20,492 nucleotides of DNA, from positions 1-20,492 of the forward strand of contig JAISGE010000154.1 in NCBI GenBank assembly GCA_031263265.1, read 5' to 3'. Below, piece by piece: positions 6,037-14,269 of this stretch. The notes beneath the pieces are model-generated. The model saw only the letters and a list, made by a program, of their open reading frames with translations. It made no database searches and was not told the origin of the DNA. Made by a program: the position numbers and the translations under genes. Source of the stretch: Treponema sp. Lineage in GTDB: Bacteria > Spirochaetota > Spirochaetia > Treponematales > Breznakiellaceae. How positions within the stretch are numbered: the stretch's first letter is position 1; every line of letters begins with the position of its first letter.

Positions 6037-7677
6037 TTAAATCACCAAACGAGTTGGAGAATCCGAGGCTGCGGCTCGCAGGGTTTTGACCGATGCATCT
6101 GCCAAGTAATCGTCAAAAGGCATCATACGGTCGATGGGGGCATGTCCTGCCGGGAGGATTTCCACGATACGGTTTGCCAGAGAATTGACGAATTCATGGT
6201 CATGGGAGTTAAACAACAAGACCCCGTTAAAAGCCTCAAGGCCCTCGTTCAGGGCGGTTATCGCTTCCAAATCCAAGTGGTTGGTAGGCTCGTCCAAGAT
6301 GAGTACATTGGCCCCAGAAAGCATCATCCGGGCAAGCATACACCGGACTTTTTCTCCTCCTGAAAGCACATGCACCGGCTTGAGGGCCTCGTCCCCCGAA
6401 AAAAGCATCCGTCCCAGGAAGCTGCGCACGTACGTGTCATCCTGATCCGGAGAATACTGCTTGAGCCAATCGGTAATGGAACATTCCGCCGTAAACCAGG
6501 CATTGTTTTCCTTGGGGAAATAGGCAAAGCTCGTGGTCTGTCCCCAATAATAAGCGCCTCCCGTAGGCTTTTGCAGGCCCGCAATACAGTCAAACAGCGC
6601 GGTCTTGGCCTGATGTTCCACCCCTACAAAGGCAATCTTATCCCCTTTATTCACGGTGAGAGAAAAAGGGGTAAGCAATGCAGCCCCTTCACTCGTATAG
6701 CTTACATTCTCCACCCGCAGTACATTGTTCCCAATCTCCCGATCCGGTTTGAATCCCACGTAGGGGAATTTCCTGCTGGTTACGGTGATGTTTTCCAGAT
6801 CCAACTTTTCTAAAACCTTCTTACGGCTCGTGGCCTGACGGCTTTTTGCCGCATTTGAGGCAAAACGCTGGATGAATTCCTTGAGTTCCCGGGCTTTTTC
6901 TTCCCGTTTCTTCAGCTGATCCCGGGCCTGCCGCTGGAGCATCTGGCTCATCTGGTACCAAAAATCGTAGTTTCCTGAATAGAGGGTGATTTTCCCAAAA
7001 TCAATGTCGCATATATGGGTACAGACCGCATTGAGAAAATGCCGGTCATGGGAAACCACGATAACCGTGTTAGGAAATTCCATGAGGAAATCCTCAAGCC
7101 AGGTGATGGATTCAAGATCAAGGCCGTTGGTGGGTTCGTCCAAAAGGAGTATGTCTGGATTACCGAACAGGGCCTGGGCCAGCAATATCCGCACCTTTTT
7201 GGATTCGTCCACCTCTGCCATCATCTTACCTTGATCTGCTTCGTCAATACCCAGTCCAGAGAGGAGCTGCCCTGCCTGGGCCTCTGCCTCCCAGCCTCCC
7301 AGGTCGGCAAAATCCGCTTCCAGTTCGCTGGCCCGCATACCGTCGGCTTCGGAGAAATCTTCTTTAGCGTAGATTCCTTCCCGTTCTTTTTGGATAGCAT
7401 AGAGCTTAGGATACCCCATGATCACCGTTTCAAGAACCGAAAACTCCTCAAACGCAAAGTGGTCCTGCTTCAAAACCGCGATACGCTCGCCGGAACTGAC
7501 CCCAATAGTACCCTGGTCGTGTTCGATTTCTCCTGAGAGTATTTTTAAGAAGGTTGATTTTCCTGCCCCATTGGCTCCGATGATGCCATAACAGTTGCCC
7601 GGGGTGAATTTGAGATTGACGTCCTTAAAGAGGGTTCGCTCTCCATAGCTCAAGCTGACATCGGTAATCGTAATCAC
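6037..7677 (-). CDS. ABC-F family ATPase (YbiT-like)
   Basis: A 546-residue protein with two ATP-binding domains and no membrane segments, as in ABC-F translation factors that act at the ribosomal E site. Domain 1 has Walker A GANGAGKS (34-41), Walker B ILLLDEP (176-182) and H-loop SHDRHFL (209-215), but its signature is VDESKKV (156-162) instead of LSGGE. Residues 245-300 form the charged helical linker (P-site tRNA-interaction motif). Domain 2 has a changed P-loop GVEHQAKT (352-359), which keeps Lys-Thr but loses two of the glycines; its signature LSGGE (438-442), DEPTNHLD and SHDHEF are normal. I recall similar relaxed motifs in YbiT-like proteins of other phyla but cannot verify this. The start is GTG, overlapping the TGA of the helicase gene in GTGA, so translation is probably coupled. 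Confidence 0.92.
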   Translation of the reverse strand: MITITDVSLSYGERTLFKDVNLKFTPGNCYGIIGANGAGKSTFLKILSGEIEHDQGTIGVSSGERIAVLKQDHFAFEEFSVLETVIMGYPKLYAIQKEREGIYAKEDFSEADGMRASELEADFADLGGWEAEAQAGQLLSGLGIDEADQGKMMAEVDESKKVRILLAQALFGNPDILLLDEPTNGLDLESITWLEDFLMEFPNTVIVVSHDRHFLNAVCTHICDIDFGKITLYSGNYDFWYQMSQMLQRQARDQLKKREEKARELKEFIQRFASNAAKSRQATSRKKVLEKLDLENITVTSRKFPYVGFKPDREIGNNVLRVENVSYTSEGAALLTPFSLTVNKGDKIAFVGVEHQAKTALFDCIAGLQKPTGGAYYWGQTTSFAYFPKENNAWFTAECSITDWLKQYSPDQDDTYVRSFLGRMLFSGDEALKPVHVLSGGEKVRCMLARMMLSGANVLILDEPTNHLDLEAITALNEGLEAFNGVLLFNSHDHEFVNSLANRIVEILPAGHAPIDRMMPFDDYLADASVKTLRAAASDSPTRLVI

Positions 7678-9479
7678 AGATCAGGACTCCTTTTGGAAAC
7701 ATTTGACTTTTTACTAAATAAGCTGCTGAACAGACGGGCAATGATGCCTTCTTTTCCTGCTTGTACCCCGTTTTCTACGTTTTCTCTCTTTTCTACAGCA
7801 GGCTCTGCTGTTTCATGCGGCTTTGATACCCCGGCCTGGGATAGAGCCTTGCCTGGGGTATGAGCCGGTTGATTAAGGGACGGGTCCTGCCTTGCCTGCC
7901 GGGGACCATCACCTCGTTTCCCCTGAGAAACCTTACCCTGCTCATCGGTCTTGAATCTGGAGCGCCTGCGCCTAGAACTATCCCCATGCTCCCGCGGCAG
8001 GGCTGCTTCCCGGGGTGGGGATTTAGTCTTTGCCGAAGGGGTTCGGGTTTCGTATTTTTGTTTGTAATAGCTCATCCGTTCTTCAAAGGAGAGATGGGAC
8101 AGGTCTTGGTAGTCAGGGTCCTGGGGTTTCTTCAATATCGGTCCCGTGGGCTTATGGGCAGCTCCTTTTTTCCACGGTTTCCTATCCTGGCTGCCCTCCC
8201 TAAGCCGATGCGTACCCCGTTCTTCGCTCTGGCGTCCTGGTCCTTCCTGACGCCGCGGGCGTCTGCCTCCTCTGCGGTTTTCAGGTTCATATTTTTCCGT
8301 TCTTTCCATAAAATCAGTATAAATCCTCATGCCTTCACTGGCATCTTGGGCATAAAGCCCTTCCCCGGCTATTTCCGCGGGGATCTTCTTCCCGATGTAT
8401 TTTTCGATATCCGCCAGTTCATACACGTCCTGTTCACTCACGAGCGCGATGGCTCTGCCGGTTTTTCCTGCCCGGGCGGTTCGTCCAATACGATGCACGT
8501 AGTTCTCCGCTTCTGCGGGCAGATCGTAGTTTACCACCAGGGAAAGGCTGTCAATATCAAGTCCCCGGGCAGCCACATCGGTAGCCACCAAATACTTAAC
8601 CTGACCTGCCTTAATATCATCAATAATTTTGAAGCGCTTTGATTGGGGCAGGTCGCCAATGATAAATTCGCAGGTAAACCCGTTGACCTGCAGCCGCTTT
8701 GCCACGATTTCCGTCTGCCGTTTGGTATTACAAAAGATAATCGCACTTTCCGGCTGTTCCCGCTGGAAGATGCCCAGGAGGAGCTTCATCTTGTCCTTGG
8801 TAGATACATGGTAAAGGATCTGGTCAACTTCATCCAGGGTTACGATTTCCGGGGTAATCTCAATTTCATAGGGGGCTTTTGTATACTCCCATGCGAGATT
8901 TCTCACCCAGGCATTCAAGGTGGCGCTGAACAACATGGTTTGCCGGCGATCCGCAGGAGGAACCACCTTGATGAGCTTCCGTAAATTCGGGTAAAAGCCC
9001 ATATCGAACATACGATCCGCTTCGTCTAAAACCAAGAAGGCAATGTCCATGAGATTCATCTGACCGGATTGATTGAGATCCAGCACCCGGCCCGGGGTTC
9101 CCACAAGGATCTGCACATTATCTTTGAGTAATTGCTGTTGGGTGGTGTATCCAACCCCTCCATAAAAACTGCCCACCTTAAAGGGCAGGTATTTTCCCAG
9201 TACCCGGGCCTCTTCCTCCACCTGAATCGCCAATTCCCTCGTGGGCACCATAATGATCGCTTTTTTTCCCTTTAAGAGAGGCTCGTTGAGGAGGCGCTGG
9301 AAGATAACTATTAAAAATGCGGCGGTTTTACCGGTGCCGGTCTGAGATTGGACGTAAAGATCTTGGCCTCCAAAGGCGTTGGCGAGTACCTGTTCCTGCA
9401 CTGAAGTGCAGACGGTATATTCCGCATCGGTGATACCCCGTTGAAGGTCGGGATGTAGGTTTAATTCTTTAAATTCCAT
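7674..9479 (-). CDS. DEAD-box ATP-dependent RNA helicase with long basic C-terminal extension
   Basis: A 601-residue protein. The RecA-like core (about residues 1-385) has the Q motif Gln28, motif I SQTGTGKT (45-52), PTREL (79-83), TPGR (128-131), DEAD (142-145), SAT (185-187), the DVAARGLD block (301-308) and HRIGRTARAG (329-338). It unwinds short RNA duplexes in RNA decay, ribosome assembly or cold adaptation; the core resembles RhlB/RhlE but I cannot choose a symbol. About 215 residues follow, rich in Arg, Lys, Pro and Gln and probably disordered, with a conserved-looking island LSHLSFEERMSYYKQKYE and an amphipathic end GIIARLFSSLFSKK. Such tails usually bind RNA or partners. It is the first gene of a coupled pair with the ABC-F gene. 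There is no Shine-Dalgarno; the Q-motif Phe at residue 3 fixes the start. Confidence 0.95.
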   Translation of the reverse strand: MEFKELNLHPDLQRGITDAEYTVCTSVQEQVLANAFGGQDLYVQSQTGTGKTAAFLIVIFQRLLNEPLLKGKKAIIMVPTRELAIQVEEEARVLGKYLPFKVGSFYGGVGYTTQQQLLKDNVQILVGTPGRVLDLNQSGQMNLMDIAFLVLDEADRMFDMGFYPNLRKLIKVVPPADRRQTMLFSATLNAWVRNLAWEYTKAPYEIEITPEIVTLDEVDQILYHVSTKDKMKLLLGIFQREQPESAIIFCNTKRQTEIVAKRLQVNGFTCEFIIGDLPQSKRFKIIDDIKAGQVKYLVATDVAARGLDIDSLSLVVNYDLPAEAENYVHRIGRTARAGKTGRAIALVSEQDVYELADIEKYIGKKIPAEIAGEGLYAQDASEGMRIYTDFMERTEKYEPENRRGGRRPRRQEGPGRQSEERGTHRLREGSQDRKPWKKGAAHKPTGPILKKPQDPDYQDLSHLSFEERMSYYKQKYETRTPSAKTKSPPREAALPREHGDSSRRRRSRFKTDEQGKVSQGKRGDGPRQARQDPSLNQPAHTPGKALSQAGVSKPHETAEPAVEKRENVENGVQAGKEGIIARLFSSLFSKKSNVSKRSPDL

Positions 9480-9482
9480 ATT

Positions 9483-9510
9483 ATATTAGTATTTATAAAA
9501 TATTTTGCAA
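9483..9510 (-). promoter_or_regulatory. Candidate promoter TTGCAA-N16-TAATAT directly abutting the helicase start
   Basis: On the minus strand TTGCAA (9510-9505) and TAATAT (9488-9483) are spaced by 16 bases. The -10 lies so close to the ATG at 9479 that transcription would start at or next to the start codon. The absence of a Shine-Dalgarno fits a leaderless or near-leaderless message. Confidence 0.4.
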
Positions 9511-9564
9511 GAAATGAATAGACGGGAAAGCCCACTATTAGAAGGGTAAGGTAAGGATGTAGGT

Positions 9565-10335
9565 ATGAACAGGAAACAGTATGATGAACCAGGCAGGCTT
9601 TTGCATCTTGAGGGAGTACATAATCTGCGGGACCTGGGAGGATATCCGGCCCAGGAGGGCAGGCAGCTTTGTTGGGGCAAGCTCTATCGGGCTGGGGATT
9701 TACATGGCCTCACCCAGCAGGACCAGGCTTTTCTGGAAAAACGGCATATCAAGACCTTCGTGGATTTTCGAGGAGCCAAGGAAAAAAAACAGGCCCCCAA
9801 TTGCGGTTTAGCCACGCTGGTGCAGACCTTTGAGCTTCCGATTGAGGCAGGAAACATCCTGGACTTATGTACGGTTGAAACCGGAGTCTCTGGTGAGGCG
9901 CTGATGCAGGAACTCTATGGACGCATGGTCGAAACTGCCCGTCCCCAATACCGGGAATTTTTCAGGATTCTTGCTGACCCTGGGCATATACCCCTGCTCT
10001 TCCACTGTTCTGCAGGTAAAGATCGAACCGGTCTGGCTGCGGCCTTTATCCTTTCCGCGTTAGGGGTGGATCGGGAGTGGATCTATCGGGATTACCTCCT
10101 ATCCGCAGCATATCTCAAGGACCTGATCCGCCAGTGGCTCACGGCAAATCCCCACCTGGAACCAGTTCTGTCGGTTCGGCGCGCATACTTGGAAGCGGCC
10201 TTTGTAAAGATAGACGCTGCTTTTGGAGGTATAAACCGGTATATACAGGAAGACTTGGCCGTGGATGTGACGGCATTCCAGGAACAGTATACCGAGCCAT
10301 CACCCTTAGGGCCGATGCAAAAACATCTTGACTAA
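9565..10335 (+). CDS. Tyrosine-protein phosphatase (Y_phosphatase3 / PtpB-like)
   Basis: A 256-residue soluble protein with the family entry motif GVHNLRDLGGY (17-27), the YRAGDL block (41-46) and the active-site P-loop HCSAGKDRTG (147-156), in which Cys148 is the nucleophile and Arg154 binds phosphate (CX5R). This layout is that of the Y_phosphatase3 family, which includes secreted dual-specificity phosphatases such as mycobacterial PtpB that remove phosphate from phosphotyrosine, phosphoserine or phosphoinositides. No signal peptide is visible, so a cytoplasmic role is more likely here. The protein substrate is unknown and no tyrosine kinase is adjacent. The gene is divergent from the helicase with 85 bases between the starts; AAGG and AGG stretches precede the ATG. 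Confidence 0.9.
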   Translation: MNRKQYDEPGRLLHLEGVHNLRDLGGYPAQEGRQLCWGKLYRAGDLHGLTQQDQAFLEKRHIKTFVDFRGAKEKKQAPNCGLATLVQTFELPIEAGNILDLCTVETGVSGEALMQELYGRMVETARPQYREFFRILADPGHIPLLFHCSAGKDRTGLAAAFILSALGVDREWIYRDYLLSAAYLKDLIRQWLTANPHLEPVLSVRRAYLEAAFVKIDAAFGGINRYIQEDLAVDVTAFQEQYTEPSPLGPMQKHLD

Positions 10336-10356
10336 ACAAGTATCAGGAGCTTATAT
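10328..10356 (+). promoter_or_regulatory. Candidate sigma-70 promoter for the BOF gene (TTGACT-N17-TTATAT)
   Basis: TTGACT (10328-10333) overlaps the end of the phosphatase gene and TTATAT (10351-10356) follows at the ideal 17-base spacing, about 25 bases before the ATG at 10381. A strong AAGGAG lies in between, so the small gene could be transcribed separately from the phosphatase. Confidence 0.45.
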
Positions 10357-10380
10357 TTTAATTTTGTAGAAGGAGTTGTT

Positions 10381-10749
10381 ATGGAAAAGAAGGCTGCATT
10401 GTTGGTTTTCATTATAGCGATTGGTTTTACCGGTGTCGTTGGAGCGGACGGGTTAAAGAGGGGAGGTTATACTGGTCCTTCATCAGTCCAAATAAGTAAG
10501 GTTAGTGATGTAAAAACCATGCCGCATGATGCTGATGTAGTATTGGAAGGGAGAATCGAGAGCTATCTTGGAAACGAAAAATACCTGTTTAACGATGGAT
10601 CAGGTACGGTAATCCTTGAAATTGATAATGACGAATGGAACGGATTGGAAGTAGGGGCCGATGACGTAGTTATACTATATGGGGAGGTAGATAAAAAATC
10701 TCAACGGATAGCAATAGAAGTTGAAAAGATAGAAAAGCAAAACCGTTAA
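10381..10749 (+). CDS. Periplasmic BOF (YgiW/YdeI-type) OB-fold protein
   Basis: A 122-residue protein with a Sec signal peptide (basic MEKKAA, then hydrophobic to about VVGA at residue 22). The mature part matches the bacterial OB-fold family (PF04076): GGYTGPSS near the N-terminus, VVLEGRIESYLGNEKYLFNDGSGTV... and DNDEWNGLEV followed by ILYGEVDK. Relatives YgiW and YdeI of enteric bacteria are periplasmic proteins linked to tolerance of peroxide, metal or antimicrobial-peptide stress; their ligands are not firmly known. The length is typical for a single OB domain. A good AAGGAG precedes the ATG. It lies between the phosphatase and the MoeB-like gene, with gaps of 45 and 97 bases. Confidence 0.88.
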   Translation: MEKKAALLVFIIAIGFTGVVGADGLKRGGYTGPSSVQISKVSDVKTMPHDADVVLEGRIESYLGNEKYLFNDGSGTVILEIDNDEWNGLEVGADDVVILYGEVDKKSQRIAIEVEKIEKQNR

Positions 10750-10846
10750 AAGCCCAGACGGTGTTCCTCCATAAAATCGTTGTCCTATCTTGTATTTGCA
10801 GTCAAAATAGCATAAATAACTGGAATGTAATAGTAAAGGAGACAGT

Positions 10847-11683
10847 ATGGCTTTTACCGATGCGCAACTGGAACGGTATTCCCGGCATATCATCCTAAAA
10901 GAGGTGGGGGTTAAGGGGCAGAAAAAACTCATGGAAGGCCGGGTGCTTATTATCGGCGCAGGAGGACTAGGGGCTCCGGCAGCGATGTACTTGGCTGCCG
11001 CAGGGGTCGGCACTATTGGGATTGCCGATGCAGATGTGGTTGATCTCTCTAACTTGCAACGGCAGATCATCCACGCTACTAGGGATATAGGAAAACCTAA
11101 GGTGCAATCCGCCAAAGAAACCATGGAAGCGTTGAACAGCGATGTGGAAGTCGTAAGCTACCACGAATGGATCAACTCCACCAATATCATGGATATCATC
11201 AAGGATAAGAACTACGATTTTATCATTGACGGAACTGATAACTTCCCCATCAAATTTCTCATCAACGATGCCTGTGTGATGCTGGGAAAACCCTTTGTCC
11301 ATGCAGGGATCATCCGGTTCCGGGGGCAACTTTTGACCTATATCCCGGGGAAAGGTCCTTGTTACCGCTGTATATTTCAAAACCCACCGCCTCAGGACGC
11401 GGTTCCTACTTGCCGGCAGGCAGGGGTTCTGGGGGTGATGGGCGGGGTCATCGGTACCCTGCAAGCAACCGAGGCCATGAAATACCTGCTGGGCATGGAA
11501 GGACTCCTCAATGGCTTCATCCTAAACTACGATGCCCTTACCATGGAGTTTCGGAAGGTGAAACTTGCGGCTAATCCCGATTGTCAGGTATGCGGTACTG
11601 CTCCCCGCATCACCACCTTGATCGATTATGAACAGGCGGTATGCGATTTGCACGCATACCATAATGCGGTGAATCCCAACTGA
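10847..11683 (+). CDS. MoeB/ThiF-family adenylyltransferase (E1-like enzyme)
   Basis: A 278-residue E1-like enzyme. It has the nucleotide loop GAGGLG (37-42), the DADVVDLSNLQRQ block (61-73), DGTDN (128-132), the two zinc CxxC pairs CYRC (172-175) and CQVC (256-259), and a candidate thiol Cys189 in PTCRQAG. Such enzymes adenylate the C-terminal Gly-Gly of a ubiquitin-like sulfur carrier (MoaD or ThiS) for molybdopterin, thiamine or related sulfur transfer. The size is that of MoeB/ThiF without the C-terminal rhodanese domain. No carrier gene or cofactor operon is nearby, so the pathway cannot be assigned and no symbol is given. AAAGGAG (10835-10841) precedes the ATG. gyrA follows 64 bases downstream with its own promoter. 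Confidence 0.92.
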   Translation: MAFTDAQLERYSRHIILKEVGVKGQKKLMEGRVLIIGAGGLGAPAAMYLAAAGVGTIGIADADVVDLSNLQRQIIHATRDIGKPKVQSAKETMEALNSDVEVVSYHEWINSTNIMDIIKDKNYDFIIDGTDNFPIKFLINDACVMLGKPFVHAGIIRFRGQLLTYIPGKGPCYRCIFQNPPPQDAVPTCRQAGVLGVMGGVIGTLQATEAMKYLLGMEGLLNGFILNYDALTMEFRKVKLAANPDCQVCGTAPRITTLIDYEQAVCDLHAYHNAVNPN

Positions 11684-11694
11684 TTACCACACCT

Positions 11695-11723
11695 TTGACA
11701 AACTTATATTTTTATACTATAGT
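11695..11723 (+). promoter_or_regulatory. Strong sigma-70 promoter of gyrA (TTGACA-N17-TATAGT)
   Basis: A perfect -35 TTGACA (11695-11700) is followed after exactly 17 bases by TATAGT (11718-11723). The predicted start near 11730 gives a leader of about 18 bases that contains the AAGGA ribosome site (11734-11738) before the GTG at 11748. This is the best consensus promoter in the window and fits a housekeeping gene. Confidence 0.8.
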
Positions 11724-11747
11724 GTCAACCGTTAAGGATGATACCCA

Positions 11748-14255
11748 GTGGCTGATACTGAAAAAATTATATCTGTTGCAATAGAAGATGAAGTAAAGAC
11801 CGCATATCTTAATTACGCCATGTCGGTCATTGTGGCCCGGGCGTTGCCGGATGTGCGGGATGGCCTTAAACCGGTGCATAGACGGCTTTTGTATGCCATG
11901 GACGAGTTGGGGCTGCGGCCTAATGCCGCCACCAAGAAGAGTGCCCGTATCACCGGAGACGCTATGGGTAAATACCACCCCCACGGCGATGCCTCTATTT
12001 ATGATGCTTTGGTTCGCATGGCCCAGGACTTTTCCCTGCGGTATCCCCTGGTCCAAGGTCAGGGTAACTTCGGGTCCTTGGATGGGGATCCCCCGGCGGC
12101 TATGCGGTATACCGAGGCCCGGCTCTCCCGGATCGGGGATGAAATGCTCTTGGATCTCAAAAAAGAGACCGTGGATTTTGTTCCCAACTACGACGAATCC
12201 CTGTTAGAACCGGCAGTGCTTCCTGCAGCAGTGCCGAACCTGCTCATCAATGGGTCAAGCGGTATTGCCGTGGGCATGGCCACCAACATGGCCTCCCATA
12301 ATCTCAATGAAGTCTGCGAGGGGATCTGCGCGTACATTGATAATCCGGCTATTACCGTGGAAGCGCTTATGCAGCACATAAGCGGCCCGGATTTTCCCAC
12401 AGGCGGCATCATCTTGGGCCGCCGGGGCATCAAAGAAGCCTATAAGCTGGGCAGGGGAAAGCTATTGATCCGAGGACGGTTCACCGTAGAGTCCACTAAA
12501 TCCGGTAGAGAAGTCATCATCTTCAATGAAATTCCCTACGGCGTAAACAAGGCCGCCCTGATTATTCGGATTAGTGACTTGATCCGGGACAAGATCATTG
12601 ATGGGATCTCCGAACATCGGGATGAATCTGATCGGGATGGCTTACGGATCGTCATTGAACTCAAGAAAGGGGCCATTCTCAAGGTAGTGCTGAATCAGCT
12701 CTTCTCCCATACTCCGCTGCAATCCTCTTTTGGTATTATCAACCTAGCCCTGGTAAAGGGTAAACCCCAATGCCTCAACCTCAAGGAACTGATCCACTAC
12801 TTTGTGGAACACCGGGTGGAAGTGATTACCCGAAGAACCCGGTATGAGCTTCGCAAGGCTGATGAGCGTTCCCATATTTTACAAGGGCTTATCATTGCCC
12901 TGGAAAACATTGATGAGGTCGTGACTGGGGTCAGGGCTTCCAGGGATATAAGCATCGCCAAGATCCGTTTAGGAGAGCGCTTTCACCTTTCTGAAACCCA
13001 GGCCGGGGCCATCGTAGACATGCGCTTGGGCAGGCTCACGAGTCTTGAAACCGAAAAGGTTCGGCAAGAACTTACTGAATTGGCAGTATACATCGCTTAT
13101 CTGCGTTCCCTTTTGGAGGATGAGCAGAAACTCCGGGAACTTATTAAAGAGGAAACCCGCAGTGTGGCCCAGCGCTACGGGGATAAACGGCGTACTGAAA
13201 TCATTGCCGGGGAAGTGGAAAGCATCAATATCGAGGATCTCATCAAAAAAGAAGAAATGATGATCCTCATCTCCAATTTAGGGTACATTAAGCGGGTGCC
13301 GGTGTCATCCTACCGGAACCAGGGCCGCGGAGGGAAGGGCATGATCAGCACCCGCCTGGCAGAAGATGACTTTGTTGAACAGATCTTCGTAGCTTCCACC
13401 CATGAGTATATCATGTTCATCACCAATGAGGGTAAAGCCTATTGGATGAAAGTCCACGAACTCCCTGAAGGTTCCCGGATTGCCAAAGGGGTCCATATCA
13501 AGAGTCTGCTCACGGTTTCCCCAAATGAGGATATTACCGCGGTGGTATCCCTCAAGGATTTCACGGAGGATCAGTACTTGTTCATGAGTACGGCCCGAGG
13601 GGTGGTCAAGAAGGTGCAGACTACCGAGTTTATCAATGCCAAAACCCGGGGCATCATCGCGATTAAGCTCGACGAGGGGGATAAGTTGGTGAGCGCGCTG
13701 CTCACCGGCGGCAGCGACGAAGTGGTGCTCATCTCCCGGAAGGCCCAGGCCCTGCGTACTGCAGAGGATCAAGTACGTCCAGTAGGCAGATCCTCCCGGG
13801 GGGTCATTGGTATAAAACTTGACGAGGATGACGAACTTACCGGTGTGCTCCGGGTGGATGATACGGAAGCCATGCTGATCATTTCTGAATACGGTTATGG
13901 TAAGCGGGTGAACTTTACCGAGCTTTCTTCCCACGGTCGAGGAACCGGGGGGCAGCGGATCTACCCGGTTACCGAGAAAACCGGAGAGCTGGTGGGTTGT
14001 GTCAATGTGCTGGATGATGAGGAGATCATGTGTATTACCAGCCAGGGTAAGTCTATCAAGCTCAAGGTTGATACCATCCGGGTTTTAAGCCGTTCGGCTC
14101 ATGGGGCACGGATACTCAGTATTGACAAGCCTGATTTGGTTATTGGGGTGGATAGGATTGTCAGGGAAGAGTTACCGGTGAAGCGGGAAGCAGAGAGCCA
14201 ACAGGAACTTGCGGTGGATGATGGTGATGCCTTTGCGGGAGACGAGGAAGCATAG
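11748..14255 (+). CDS. gyrA: DNA gyrase subunit A
   Basis: An 835-residue type IIA topoisomerase subunit; with GyrB it introduces negative supercoils using ATP. The winged-helix core has the catalytic Tyr121 in AMRYTEARLS and the quinolone-determining region ARITGDAMGKYHPHGDASIYD (62-86). In the latter, residue 82, equivalent to E. coli Ser83, is Ala, while Asp86 (E. coli Asp87) is kept. The C-terminal beta-pinwheel carries the GyrA box QGRGGKG (525-531), which marks it as gyrase rather than ParC, and ends in an acidic tail (from about residue 810). The start is GTG with AAGGA upstream. gyrB is not adjacent. The gene converges on a tetR-type gene only 14 bases downstream, without a visible terminator between them. 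Confidence 0.97.
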   Translation: MADTEKIISVAIEDEVKTAYLNYAMSVIVARALPDVRDGLKPVHRRLLYAMDELGLRPNAATKKSARITGDAMGKYHPHGDASIYDALVRMAQDFSLRYPLVQGQGNFGSLDGDPPAAMRYTEARLSRIGDEMLLDLKKETVDFVPNYDESLLEPAVLPAAVPNLLINGSSGIAVGMATNMASHNLNEVCEGICAYIDNPAITVEALMQHISGPDFPTGGIILGRRGIKEAYKLGRGKLLIRGRFTVESTKSGREVIIFNEIPYGVNKAALIIRISDLIRDKIIDGISEHRDESDRDGLRIVIELKKGAILKVVLNQLFSHTPLQSSFGIINLALVKGKPQCLNLKELIHYFVEHRVEVITRRTRYELRKADERSHILQGLIIALENIDEVVTGVRASRDISIAKIRLGERFHLSETQAGAIVDMRLGRLTSLETEKVRQELTELAVYIAYLRSLLEDEQKLRELIKEETRSVAQRYGDKRRTEIIAGEVESINIEDLIKKEEMMILISNLGYIKRVPVSSYRNQGRGGKGMISTRLAEDDFVEQIFVASTHEYIMFITNEGKAYWMKVHELPEGSRIAKGVHIKSLLTVSPNEDITAVVSLKDFTEDQYLFMSTARGVVKKVQTTEFINAKTRGIIAIKLDEGDKLVSALLTGGSDEVVLISRKAQALRTAEDQVRPVGRSSRGVIGIKLDEDDELTGVLRVDDTEAMLIISEYGYGKRVNFTELSSHGRGTGGQRIYPVTEKTGELVGCVNVLDDEEIMCITSQGKSIKLKVDTIRVLSRSAHGARILSIDKPDLVIGVDRIVREELPVKREAESQQELAVDDGDAFAGDEEA

Positions 14256-14269
14256 TTTATAGAACAAAC

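Noticed and set aside
7860..8642. Long open frame (260 codons) on the plus strand across the helicase gene
   Set aside because: It is fully antisense to the helicase, has no recognisable domain, and its length is explained by the low stop frequency opposite a GC-rich, Arg/Pro-rich coding region.
13305..13934. Long open frame (209 codons) opposite gyrA
   Set aside because: It lies antisense to the conserved gyrase pinwheel, and its composition mirrors the sense codons; no domain or ribosome site.
10847..14255. MoeB-like gene and gyrA as one functional operon
   Set aside because: They are co-directional and only 64 bases apart, but gyrA has its own near-consensus promoter in the gap and the functions are unrelated.
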